Of a stretch of 64,000 nt of DNA, positions 57,570-64,000 are shown in pieces. The notes under the pieces are model-generated. The model was given only the letters and a program-made list of their open reading frames with translations. It searched no databases and was not told the origin of the DNA. The position numbers and the translations under genes were made by a program. The first letter of the stretch is position 1, and every line of letters begins with the position of its first letter. This stretch comes from Actinoplanes utahensis (lineage in GTDB: Bacteria; Actinomycetota; Actinomycetes; Mycobacteriales; Micromonosporaceae): contig NZ_BOMZ01000091.1 in the NCBI RefSeq assembly GCF_016862455.1, positions 1-64,000 on the forward strand, in the 5' to 3' direction.

Positions 57570-58216
57570 GATTGCTCCGAACCGGGGGCGAAGTGCTGGA
57601 CGCCGAACTCGACGGCCGCGGCGATGTCCTCGTCGCTGGTGTTCCAGGCCTTCTGCACGGCGGGGCCCCAGGCGTGGCAGGCCTGAGCGGCGAAGGCCTG
57701 CACGTCCGGCGCGTTCTCCCAGGTGGCGGGGTCCAGGTCGGCGCCGTGCAGGTGCAGGGCCAGCCCGAGGACGGTGAGATCCCAGCCGCCACCGATACCG
57801 ATGGTGCCGCCCGGGCCGTAGGTCGCGACGAGATCGTCGACGACGGCGGCCGGGGAGGAGTGCTCCAGCTCGAAGGTGGTGCGCTCGTCGCCGGAGCGCG
57901 ACAACCGTACCTCCACCTCGGTTTTCATGCCCTCGCCGAGAACCCAGGTGACCTTGAGAAGATGCGGCTGCTCGCACCGCAGGATCTCGCCGCCGGCGTT
58001 GCCCTGGAGCTGGAACGTGCCGCCCACCCGGAGATCGCCGTCGACCGTGCCCAGCCAGCGGCCGAGGCGGGCCGGGTCGGTGCAGGCGTCCCAGACGTCC
58101 TCGATCGCGGCGCCGTAGACCCGGCGCAGCAGCAGGGACCGCCCGGCGCCGTCGGCGACCGGCATGTCTCCTATCTCCCGGTGCGTGGCATTGATCTGCT
58201 GGACGATGTCGATCAC
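57566..58216 (-). CDS. SRPBCC/AHSA1-family protein
   Basis: A 216-residue START-like protein of the AHSA1 (activator of Hsp90 homolog) group with RVYGAAIEDVWDACTDPARLGRWLG at the start of the fold and GGTFQLQGNAGGEIL after it. Such proteins bind hydrophobic ligands in a deep pocket; those paired with ArsR regulators have no settled role. GTG 58216 overlaps the ArsR stop, and its own stop overlaps the AlkD-like gene. Confidence 0.87.
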   Translation of the reverse strand: MIDIVQQINATHREIGDMPVADGAGRSLLLRRVYGAAIEDVWDACTDPARLGRWLGTVDGDLRVGGTFQLQGNAGGEILRCEQPHLLKVTWVLGEGMKTEVEVRLSRSGDERTTFELEHSSPAAVVDDLVATYGPGGTIGIGGGWDLTVLGLALHLHGADLDPATWENAPDVQAFAAQACHAWGPAVQKAWNTSDEDIAAAVEFGVQHFAPGSEQS

Positions 58217-58572
58217 GTGTTCTCCTCGTCGTCGGGGCCGGACGTGCTGCGGCGTGCGCGCTTGCCGCGGGCGAGCTCGGTCGCCAGGGCGTCGAGACGC
58301 TGCTCCCAGAACGGCCGGAAACCCTCCAGCCAGCGGTGCGCCTCTCGCAAGGGGGCGGCCTCCACCGCGTACAGCCGGCGGGTGCCGTCGGGCCGGGAGG
58401 AGGCGAAACCGGACTCGCGCAACACCCGCAGATGCTGGGAGACCGCGGGCGGCGAGATCCCGAACTCGGCCCGGACGACCTCGCTGATGGCGCCGGCCGG
58501 CTGCTCACCGGAGACGAGCAGCTCCAGGATCCGGCGCCGGACCGGATCGCCGAGAACGTCGAAGGCGTGCAC
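58213..58572 (-). CDS. ArsR-type transcriptional regulator
   Basis: A 119-residue winged-helix protein: FDVLGDPVRRRILELLVSGEQPAGAISEVV then ISPPAVSQHLRVLRESGFASSRPDGTRRLYAV. It lacks the ELCV-type metal site, so it is not a metal sensor by motif. GTG 58572 follows AATAGT and six bases. First in the operon with SRPBCC and AlkD-like genes; a 14-bp palindrome upstream is its probable operator. Confidence 0.9.
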   Translation of the reverse strand: MHAFDVLGDPVRRRILELLVSGEQPAGAISEVVRAEFGISPPAVSQHLRVLRESGFASSRPDGTRRLYAVEAAPLREAHRWLEGFRPFWEQRLDALATELARGKRARRSTSGPDDEENT

Positions 58573-58885
58573 ATCCGTACTATTTCATCCTCGCCTTAAT
58601 TAAGGCAACGACGAATAAAGGACGGCGGTCCGTCGACTGGTGGACAACCGCATGCAGCAACTCGGTCGTCCCGGCGGACGGCAGCCGGAAGCGAGGATTT
58701 CCGCATCGCCGCAGAGAGTGGCGCCAGACGTGGGGAGACCGAGATGCGGGAAACGGTACGGGTGAGGTGGCGCCGGCGGGCTGATCGGCGGGAATGCCCG
58801 TTCATCGCCGTCCACCGTCGTCGGCCGGTCGTCGCGGCGGCCGCCCGGCACCACCGCCGGCGATCGAGCACCTACGATCTTCCCC
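58573..58885. other. Divergent control region between ArsR operon and proline-rich gene
   Basis: Over 300 bases without a gene. The left end has the ArsR promoter (minus strand TTGCCT at 58610-58605 and AATAGT about 18 bases on) and its palindrome. The right end has TACGAT (58873-58878) seven bases before GTG 58886. The middle holds only shadow frames. Confidence 0.6.
58593..58606. promoter_or_regulatory. 14-bp palindromic ArsR operator
   Basis: GCCTTAATTAAGGC, a perfect AT-centred palindrome, lies between the -35 and -10 of the ArsR operon on the minus strand, 20 bases from its start codon. Confidence 0.75.
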
Positions 58886-59596
58886 GTGCAACCTCCTGAG
58901 AATAGACCGCATCCTCCGCAATACGGGCCATACCCTCCGCAGCCGCATTACCCGCCACAGCCGCCGCCGGCGCAGTACTCGCCGCAGCAGCCCCCGCCGC
59001 AGTACCCGCCGCCGCCGGCGCAGTACCCGCCGCAGCCGATGCCGCCGCAGTACGGGCAGCCGGGCGCCTATCCGTACCCCGGAGGTCCGGTGCCGCCGCC
59101 GCGCAAGGGCAAAGCCCCGCTGGTGGTGGGCCTGGTCCTCGGGTTGGTGGTCCTGCCGTTGCTGCTGTGCGTCGGTGGCGGCTACTACTTCGCCGAGTGG
59201 GTGCCGAAGCAGGAGTTCAAGGCGCGTCAGGCCTTGTACGAGAAGCTCGGCGTCCCGGAAGCCTTCACCCGGGATCTGGTGGACGACGACGAGGACTTCG
59301 GCAACACCCTCGACACGTTCTTCTACCTCGATTGCCCCAAGGGTGTCTGCCCGGCGAACCCGACCACCTCGATCCACGAGTGGATGACCGACAACGGCGC
59401 GGTCAACCTCACCGCCTCCGATGTGGCCGAGTGCATCAAGACGGTCCAGGAGGCACGGGCGGTCAACTGCGATCCCCCGCTCCGCTGGGAGCGGGACGGA
59501 CAGGTGATCAACCTGTTCCCGATGGGGCTGACGATGGGCAAGACGGTGAAGGACACGCGGTTCAAGCTCAGCGTGAGCATCTCGACGCCGGACTGA
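58886..59596 (+). CDS. Proline-rich membrane-anchored protein
   Basis: A 236-residue protein. The first 72 residues are a cytoplasmic Pro/Gln/Tyr-rich segment with repeats such as QYPPPP and PPQYG. One membrane helix follows (about residues 77-102), then an extracytoplasmic domain of about 130 residues with three cysteines (LDCPKGVCP and VAECIK...VNCDPP gives four) likely paired. No family is recognised. Similar layouts occur with actinobacterial cell-envelope proteins. GTG 58886 follows TACGAT plus seven bases. Confidence 0.78.
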   Translation: MQPPENRPHPPQYGPYPPQPHYPPQPPPAQYSPQQPPPQYPPPPAQYPPQPMPPQYGQPGAYPYPGGPVPPPRKGKAPLVVGLVLGLVVLPLLLCVGGGYYFAEWVPKQEFKARQALYEKLGVPEAFTRDLVDDDEDFGNTLDTFFYLDCPKGVCPANPTTSIHEWMTDNGAVNLTASDVAECIKTVQEARAVNCDPPLRWERDGQVINLFPMGLTMGKTVKDTRFKLSVSISTPD

Positions 59597-59655
59597 CGCG
59601 GGCTCCGGCCGGCAGCCTGGATTCATGGATGGTCGTCGGTGGTCGTCGATGGTCG

Positions 59656-59684
59656 TTGAAAAAGTGATATCACATTGATAGTCT
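59656..59684 (+). promoter_or_regulatory. Promoter with internal palindrome, SPFH operon
   Basis: TTGAAA (59656-59661), 17 bases, TAGTCT (59679-59684). The spacer contains the perfect palindrome GTGATATCAC (59664-59673) and, three bases on, TTGATA (59675-59680), which resembles another half-site reaching into the -10. This is a typical place for a repressor of the GntR/YtrA or ribbon-helix-helix kind. Confidence 0.65.
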
Positions 59685-59712
59685 CAAGCCATCGCCGATC
59701 AGGGAGGTCCCC

Positions 59713-60624
59713 ATGACCGATCACCTCGACCTGCCCACCCCGCAGGTGCGTGAGCGCAACGCCCGGGCCGCCAACGGTTGGCCGGCGCTGGCCGGGTCCA
59801 TGCTGCTCGTCCTGCTCTCCATCGTCGTGTTCGTGGCCGGGCTCCAGCAGTCGTCCGACGCGGCCATCATCGGCCTCGTCGTGGCCAGCGCGGTGCTCCT
59901 GCTGGCCGGCCTGACCGTCGCGGCCGGGCTCACCCCGGTCGCCCCCGGCGAGGCCCGGGTCCTCCAGCTGCTCGGCCGTTACACCGGCACCGTCCGCACC
60001 GACGGTCTCCGCTGGGTCAACCCGTTGACCGCCCGCCGCCGGGTCTCCACCCGGATCCGCAACCACGAGACCGACGTCCTCAAGGTCAACGACGCCGACG
60101 GCAACCCGATCGAGATCGCCGCCGTGGTCGTCTGGCAGGTCGAGGACACCGCCCGCGCCGTCTTCGAGGTCGACGACTTCATCGAGTTCGTCGCCATCCA
60201 GACCGAGACCGCCGTGCGGCACATCGCCAACAGCTACTCCTACGACTCGCACGACACCACCCTGATGTCGCTGCGCGACAACGCCGACGAGATCACCGCC
60301 CGGCTGTCCGAGGAGATCGGCGTCCGGGTCGCCGCCGCCGGAGTGAAGATCATCGAGTCTCGGCTGACCCGCCTCGCCTACGCGCCGGAGATCGCGCACG
60401 CCATGCTGCGCCGCCAGCAGGCCAACGCGATCGTCGCCGCCCGGGCCCGGATCGTCGAGGGTGCCGTCGGCATGGTCGAGATGGCGCTGCAACGGCTCGC
60501 CGAGCACGACGTGGTCGACCTCGACGAGGAGCGCAAGGCGTCCATGGTGAGCAACCTGCTGGTCGTCCTCTGCGGCGATCGGGACGCCCAGCCCGTCGTC
60601 AACACGGGCACGCTCTACTCCTAG
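59713..60624 (+). CDS. SPFH/band 7 domain membrane protein
   Basis: A 303-residue stomatin/flotillin-like protein. Two N-terminal hydrophobic segments (about residues 25-45 and 50-72) anchor it; the band 7 domain follows ([64 protein letters not shown]) with an alanine- and arginine-rich helical tail ([20 protein letters not shown]). SPFH proteins form oligomeric rings that organise membrane domains and regulate proteases. ATG 59713 has GGGAGG ahead. First gene of an operon with RHH and GPP34 genes. Confidence 0.92.
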   Translation: MTDHLDLPTPQVRERNARAANGWPALAGSMLLVLLSIVVFVAGLQQSSDAAIIGLVVASAVLLLAGLTVAAGLTPVAPGEARVLQLLGRYTGTVRTDGLRWVNPLTARRRVSTRIRNHETDVLKVNDADGNPIEIAAVVVWQVEDTARAVFEVDDFIEFVAIQTETAVRHIANSYSYDSHDTTLMSLRDNADEITARLSEEIGVRVAAAGVKIIESRLTRLAYAPEIAHAMLRRQQANAIVAARARIVEGAVGMVEMALQRLAEHDVVDLDEERKASMVSNLLVVLCGDRDAQPVVNTGTLYS

Positions 60625-60628
60625 ACAC

Positions 60629-60847
60629 ATGGCCACCGAGCGCAAGAAGCTTCTCCTGCGGCTGGACCCCGCCGTGCACGACGCCCTCGCGCGGTGGGCC
60701 GGCGACGAGCTTCGCAGCACCAACGCCCAGATCGAGTACCTACTGCGCAAGGCCCTCGGCGACGCCGGCCGGCTCCCCGGTGGGGTCAGCCGGATCCGGG
60801 GGCCCGGCAGACCGTCCCACACGAGCGAGCCGGAGGAGGACGAGTGA
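60629..60847 (+). CDS. Arc/ribbon-helix-helix small protein
   Basis: A 72-residue protein whose first 45 residues match the ribbon-helix-helix fold (KKLLLRLDPAVHDALARWAGDELRSTNAQIEYLLRKAL), as in Arc/MetJ regulators and antitoxins. The tail is disordered and charged. ATG is four bases after the SPFH stop. It is the natural candidate for binding the palindromic promoter and controlling its own operon, though no toxin-like gene follows. Confidence 0.88.
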   Translation: MATERKKLLLRLDPAVHDALARWAGDELRSTNAQIEYLLRKALGDAGRLPGGVSRIRGPGRPSHTSEPEEDE

Positions 60848-60848
60848 C

Positions 60849-61475
60849 ATGACAGTTCCCGGCAGCCTTGCCCAGCAGATCTTCCTGCTGGCCCACGACC
60901 CGGACAAGGGCCGGGTCCGGATCGGCACCCCGCTCGGCGCGATGCTCCGCGCCGCATCCCTCGCCGAGCTGTACCTGAACGGGCATCTCACCGACGAGCG
61001 CGGCCGTGCCGCCGTCACCGGCCGGGGCCGGTGCTCCGATCCGGTGCTGGCGGCGATGCTCGACGAGATCGGTGCCTCCCGGCCGCGGAAGTGGCAGTCC
61101 TGGGTGGACCGCCGCCAGGGCGCCGCCGTCAGCGCGGTCCGCACCCAGCTCGGCGCGGGCGGGTGGGCGCGGCTGGAGCCGTACAAGATCCTGGGTCTGA
61201 TCCCCCGGACCAGGGTGACGCCGCGTGACCCGCGCGTCCGCAAGGAACTCCTGCGCCGCGTCCGGGCCGCCCTGACGGACCCGGTCGGCCGGGTGGAGGC
61301 CGTCGACGCCGCCCGGGTGGCCGTCGTCGCCGCGGGCGGCCTCGGCCTCGTGCTCGACCGTAAGGCCCGGCGTGCCGCGAAACGGCGCATTCAGGAGCTC
61401 ACCGTCCTGACCGGACCGGCTGGTCCGGCCCTGCGCAAGTCGATCGAGGCGACGAACAGCAGCGCCGGCGGCTGA
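60849..61475 (+). CDS. GPP34 (GOLPH3/Vps74-like) family protein
   Basis: A 208-residue protein of the GPP34 family. It has the typical start LAQQIFLLAHDPDKGRVRIGTPLGAMLRAASLAELYLNG and later VDRRQGAAVSAVRTQLGAGGW and VTPRDPRVRKELLRRVRAAL. Eukaryotic GOLPH3 binds phosphatidylinositol 4-phosphate and retains enzymes at Golgi membranes; the bacterial role is unknown. ATG is one base after the RHH stop. Co-expression with an SPFH protein suggests a membrane or lipid-linked job. Confidence 0.85.
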   Translation: MTVPGSLAQQIFLLAHDPDKGRVRIGTPLGAMLRAASLAELYLNGHLTDERGRAAVTGRGRCSDPVLAAMLDEIGASRPRKWQSWVDRRQGAAVSAVRTQLGAGGWARLEPYKILGLIPRTRVTPRDPRVRKELLRRVRAALTDPVGRVEAVDAARVAVVAAGGLGLVLDRKARRAAKRRIQELTVLTGPAGPALRKSIEATNSSAGG

Positions 61476-61548
61476 ACCCACGGGTTCGGGGCAGGACCGG
61501 CACGCCCGGGAGAGATTTTGTGTCGTACCCGGGCTCTACGATGCGGTC

Positions 61549-62463
61549 ATGACATCGCGAGAAGACGCCTTGGCCACCATGACAGAGCGGTTTCCGCTGG
61601 TCGCCGAGCGCTTCCAGCGGGTGTGGGGGCTGCGGCTGCCACGCCACGTGGCGGTGTTCGCAGCCCTCGCGGCCAGTGACGGCGACGCCCTCTCCGAGCT
61701 GATGATCACGCCGTGGGGCGTCACCGACTATTTCCGGGACGGCGGCCTGGACCTGCGTGGCCGAGACGGCCTCGACGAGCGGTTGCACGTCCGTTTCCGC
61801 CGAGACCCGGCCGAGTTCGTGACCGTGATGAGCGGCGGTTCCGACGGCCTCCACTACGGCCTCTGGTATGACGACCCCGCCGAGCTGCCGACCATGATCG
61901 TCCACAACTACGCCCGGGACACCGCCGAGACCTGGGAGTCGGAGTCGCCGAGCCTGCTCGGAGTGGTCGCTGAGGAGGTGGAGAGCCATCTCAGCGACTA
62001 CGGCTCCGACGGCGAGGAGGCCGAGCGGATGGCTCCGCTCATCGAGGCCATCGAGTGGTTCGACGCCGCCGACGATGCCGCGCTTCTGGCGGACGGGCCA
62101 CCCCGGTGGGTGTACGAGCCCCGGTCCTACCTCCGGGTGTCCGTGCTGCCGCTGCTGCCACCGGACGCCGGCGACCCACGCACGGGCGTCTCCGAGGCCC
62201 GGCTCGACACCTTCCAGAAGGATCCGGCCGGGGCCGCCGAGTGGATCGCCCAGGCCCGGCGGGAACTGGCCGGCGGGCAACCCGCGCTCGCCCTCGCGGT
62301 CGGCAGCGAGCTGCACTGGCTCGACCAGGACGAGTACCGGCAGGACGGTTCCGACCTGCTCGTCGGCGCCTACCGCGCGCTGGGCCGGGACGCCCTCGCC
62401 GAGATCGCCACGGTGCACGCCGCCCGCCGTGACCTGGCCTCGGTCCAGGTCCTGGCGAGCTGA
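61549..62463 (+). CDS. Probable HPF1-like (DUF2228) ADP-ribosylation-family protein
   Basis: A 304-residue cytoplasmic protein. The stretch RFQRVWGLRLPRHVAVFAAL, then GLDERLHVRFRRDPAEFVTVMSGGSDGLHYGLWYDDPAELPTMIVHNYARD, recalls the HPF1/DUF2228 family; human HPF1 completes the active site of PARP1. No ART catalytic domain is encoded nearby, so a partner is not known. ATG 61549 follows TACGAT and six bases, a leaderless pattern. The family call rests on memory of motifs and is tentative. Confidence 0.55.
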   Translation: MTSREDALATMTERFPLVAERFQRVWGLRLPRHVAVFAALAASDGDALSELMITPWGVTDYFRDGGLDLRGRDGLDERLHVRFRRDPAEFVTVMSGGSDGLHYGLWYDDPAELPTMIVHNYARDTAETWESESPSLLGVVAEEVESHLSDYGSDGEEAERMAPLIEAIEWFDAADDAALLADGPPRWVYEPRSYLRVSVLPLLPPDAGDPRTGVSEARLDTFQKDPAGAAEWIAQARRELAGGQPALALAVGSELHWLDQDEYRQDGSDLLVGAYRALGRDALAEIATVHAARRDLASVQVLAS

Positions 62464-62523
62464 GGCCCGGCGTGGGCGTAAATGCGGGGCGGGCGACGGC
62501 CGGCGCTGGCATCATCCGTGCGC

Positions 62524-63354
62524 ATGCGCAATGACGACAGTGGAGTGACGTTGCCGCTCCGCTGGGACCTGGTGACGCCGGATCAGCTCGGTTCGCTGCC
62601 GGCCGGGTTGCCGGAACCGGATCTGTGGTTCGCGGACGAGCTGGTGGACTGTGCCGCCCGGATGCTGGCCCGCTCCGACGGCGGCCCGGTCTGCTTCGTC
62701 GGGCGCTCGCTGGATTCGATGTTCGACCTGCTCAGCGGAGTGGTGACCGACACCGGCCGGCTGTGGCGGCTGCCGTTCACCACGATCTTCCGGTTCTGGA
62801 CACCGTCCGGCGCCTGGCGGGAGGAGGCCCGCGACATCCTCACACAGTGCGGTCTGACACCGTTCCGGCTCGCCCGCGCCGGTGATCCGGTCTCCCTGGT
62901 CGACGTGGTGTCGTCCGGCGGCACGTTCGAATGCCTCTACACCCTGCTGCGCGACTGGGTTCGGGAGGAGCGCGAGCCCTGGGACGTGGTACGCCGCAAG
63001 ATCCGGTTCATCGGCATCGTCTCCCGCGGCAGCACCAGCCCGAAAACCCACCGGTGGCAGCAGCACGCGGACTGGACGTCGGATCTGCCGGCGGGTGCGG
63101 TCAGCAACGTGTCGATGGACCCCCCGCTGTACCGCTACCTGGCCGACCGGCAGACGAAAGTGACCCGCACGTTCGGCCCGGGCGCCGGCGGCCCACCGCC
63201 GATCCGGCACGACGACGACGGCCGCCGGGCCCTGGCGGAAGCGGTCGCCCTCGTCGCCTACGGCCGGCGCCCGGAGACCCGGGCGCGGCTGATCCGGGTC
63301 CTGTCGGCGCAGAAGCCGTACCCGAAGGCCTGGCTCTCCCTGCTTCGCCGCTGA
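62524..63354 (+). CDS. Predicted phosphoribosyltransferase-fold protein
   Basis: A 276-residue soluble protein. SLVDVVSSGGTFE (residues 124-136) resembles the PRPP-binding loop of type I phosphoribosyltransferases, and PVCFVGRSLDSMFDLLSGV (about 55-73) resembles the preceding strand-turn. Beyond this no family is recognised. ATG 62524 is chosen with CATCAT eight bases ahead; an in-frame GTG lies at 62518. It follows the HPF1-like gene by 60 bases but seems to have its own promoter. A nucleotide-related reaction is only inference. Confidence 0.6.
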   Translation: MRNDDSGVTLPLRWDLVTPDQLGSLPAGLPEPDLWFADELVDCAARMLARSDGGPVCFVGRSLDSMFDLLSGVVTDTGRLWRLPFTTIFRFWTPSGAWREEARDILTQCGLTPFRLARAGDPVSLVDVVSSGGTFECLYTLLRDWVREEREPWDVVRRKIRFIGIVSRGSTSPKTHRWQQHADWTSDLPAGAVSNVSMDPPLYRYLADRQTKVTRTFGPGAGGPPPIRHDDDGRRALAEAVALVAYGRRPETRARLIRVLSAQKPYPKAWLSLLRR

Positions 63355-63446
63355 CCGCCTTCAGACTCCTGTGTGCGGGGTTCGGGCGTGACGAGCGGCT
63401 GATGTCCACACGTTGTTCCGCGGGGTCGGGGTGTCCGGTTCGGAGA

Positions 63447-64000
63447 TCAGCGGTCGCCGGTGAGGGCGGGGCGGATCTTGTCGGTGATGGCGTGGAGCCG
63501 GGCGACGTCGTCGCTGTTCAGGTGGTCGAAAATCAGGCGGCGGACCTCGGCGACATGACCGGGGGCGGCCGCTTCCAGGACTGTGAAACCGGCGTCGGTC
63601 AGGTTGGCGATCTGGCCGCGTCTGTCGGTCGGGCACGCGTGGCGGCGTACCCAGCCGCGCTGTTCCAGATTGGCGACGGCGTGGGACAGGCGGGTCGTGG
63701 TGGTGCCGGTCAGGCGGGCGAGTTCGGTCATGCGCATCGACCGGTTCGGGCTGTCGCTGAGGGTCGCCAGGATCTGGTAATAGGCGTGCGGGATGCCGGC
63801 GTCCTCGCGGAGTTGCCGGTCCAGGGCGCTGGGCAGCAGCATCAGCACCTGAGCCAGGTTCAGCCAGGCGTCGAGTTCCCCCGGATCGAGCCACCGCGGA
63901 CCTGGCGGGGCGGCGGGGTTCCCGAACCCGGAGCCGGACCCGAACCCGGGGCCGGTCCGAGGACTGGAGTCGGAGTCCGGCTTAGGACCGTAACCGGGGT
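63447..64000 (-). CDS. MarR family regulator, 5' end beyond the window
   Basis: The winged-helix core is clear (RMTELARLTGTTTTRLSHAVANLEQRGWVRRHACPTDRRGQIANLTDAG). A GTG exists at 63848, but the frame continues upstream with RWLDPGELDAWLNLAQV, the usual first helix of this MarR subgroup, and then stays open to the window edge through a Gly/Ser/Pro/Phe-rich stretch (GFGSGSGFGNPAAPP). No ATG or GTG that fits was found before the edge, so the start probably lies outside. Confidence 0.8.
   Translation of the reverse strand, partial: PGYGPKPDSDSSPRTGPGFGSGSGFGNPAAPPGPRWLDPGELDAWLNLAQVLMLLPSALDRQLREDAGIPHAYYQILATLSDSPNRSMRMTELARLTGTTTTRLSHAVANLEQRGWVRRHACPTDRRGQIANLTDAGFTVLEAAAPGHVAEVRRLIFDHLNSDDVARLHAITDKIRPALTGDR

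Noticed and set aside
60629-61475. Toxin-antitoxin pair (RHH plus next gene)
   Set aside because: The gene after the RHH protein is a GPP34 family member, not a known toxin, and the SPFH gene belongs to the same operon.

Overview
The window is high-GC DNA with long GC-biased reading frames, frequent GTG starts, four-base start/stop overlaps and many promoters of the form TAnnnT, then 6-8 bases, then the start codon (probable leaderless transcripts). Family content (ROK repressor, snapalysin, FurA-KatG, PaaX, GPP34, EAL-DICT, a remnant of a DinB/DUF664 protein) points to a filamentous actinobacterium, most likely Micromonosporaceae (Actinoplanes-like). This is inference from content; there is no rRNA or marker gene to confirm it. 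No tRNA, rRNA, CRISPR array, insertion sequence or phage module was recognised.

Layout. 0-10 kb: a GH65 glycoside phosphorylase, an EAL-DICT cyclic-di-GMP phosphodiesterase and a complete five-gene peptide/oligosaccharide-type ABC importer behind a palindrome-bearing promoter. 10-18 kb: a large HEAT-repeat protein, a secreted unknown protein, a TetR/DUF1772 divergent pair, and two broken genes (FrnE-like, DinB-like). 17.6-24.4 kb: a ROK repressor, GH36 alpha-galactosidase, GH2 beta-mannosidase and a LacI-type sensor without DNA-binding domain, read as a galactomannan-oligosaccharide locus. 24.4-26.1 kb: a membrane-anchored solute-binding protein and a truncated thioredoxin. 26.2-30.6 kb: the homogentisate pathway of tyrosine breakdown (hpd, hmgA, a conserved unknown, fahA). 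30.6-39.5 kb: lectin, MFS exporters with their regulators, hydrolase, a GNAT/PaaX/EVE operon, snapalysin, and a secreted QQAGxx-repeat protein behind a structured leader. 39.5-42.2 kb: katG and furA. 42.3-50.3 kb: two-component system, two membrane/secreted proteins, a D,D-carboxypeptidase, a VOC remnant carrying a 14-bp tandem repeat, GNAT, CDP-alcohol phosphatidyltransferase and a P450. 50.3-54.9 kb: an McrBC-type restriction system translationally joined to an MFS gene. 55-58.6 kb: TetR, SDR, a small conserved protein, and an ArsR/SRPBCC/AlkD operon. 58.9-64 kb: an anchored proline-rich protein, an SPFH/ribbon-helix-helix/GPP34 operon, a likely HPF1-like protein, a phosphoribosyltransferase-fold protein, and a MarR gene running off the window.

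The best candidates for undescribed biology are the SPFH-RHH-GPP34 cassette with its operator promoter and the neighbouring HPF1-like/PRTase-like genes, the unknown third gene of the homogentisate operon, the hexapeptide-repeat protein with its structured leader, and the headless LacI sensor. Many operators are visible as perfect palindromes over divergent promoters, so regulation can be read in unusual detail here.
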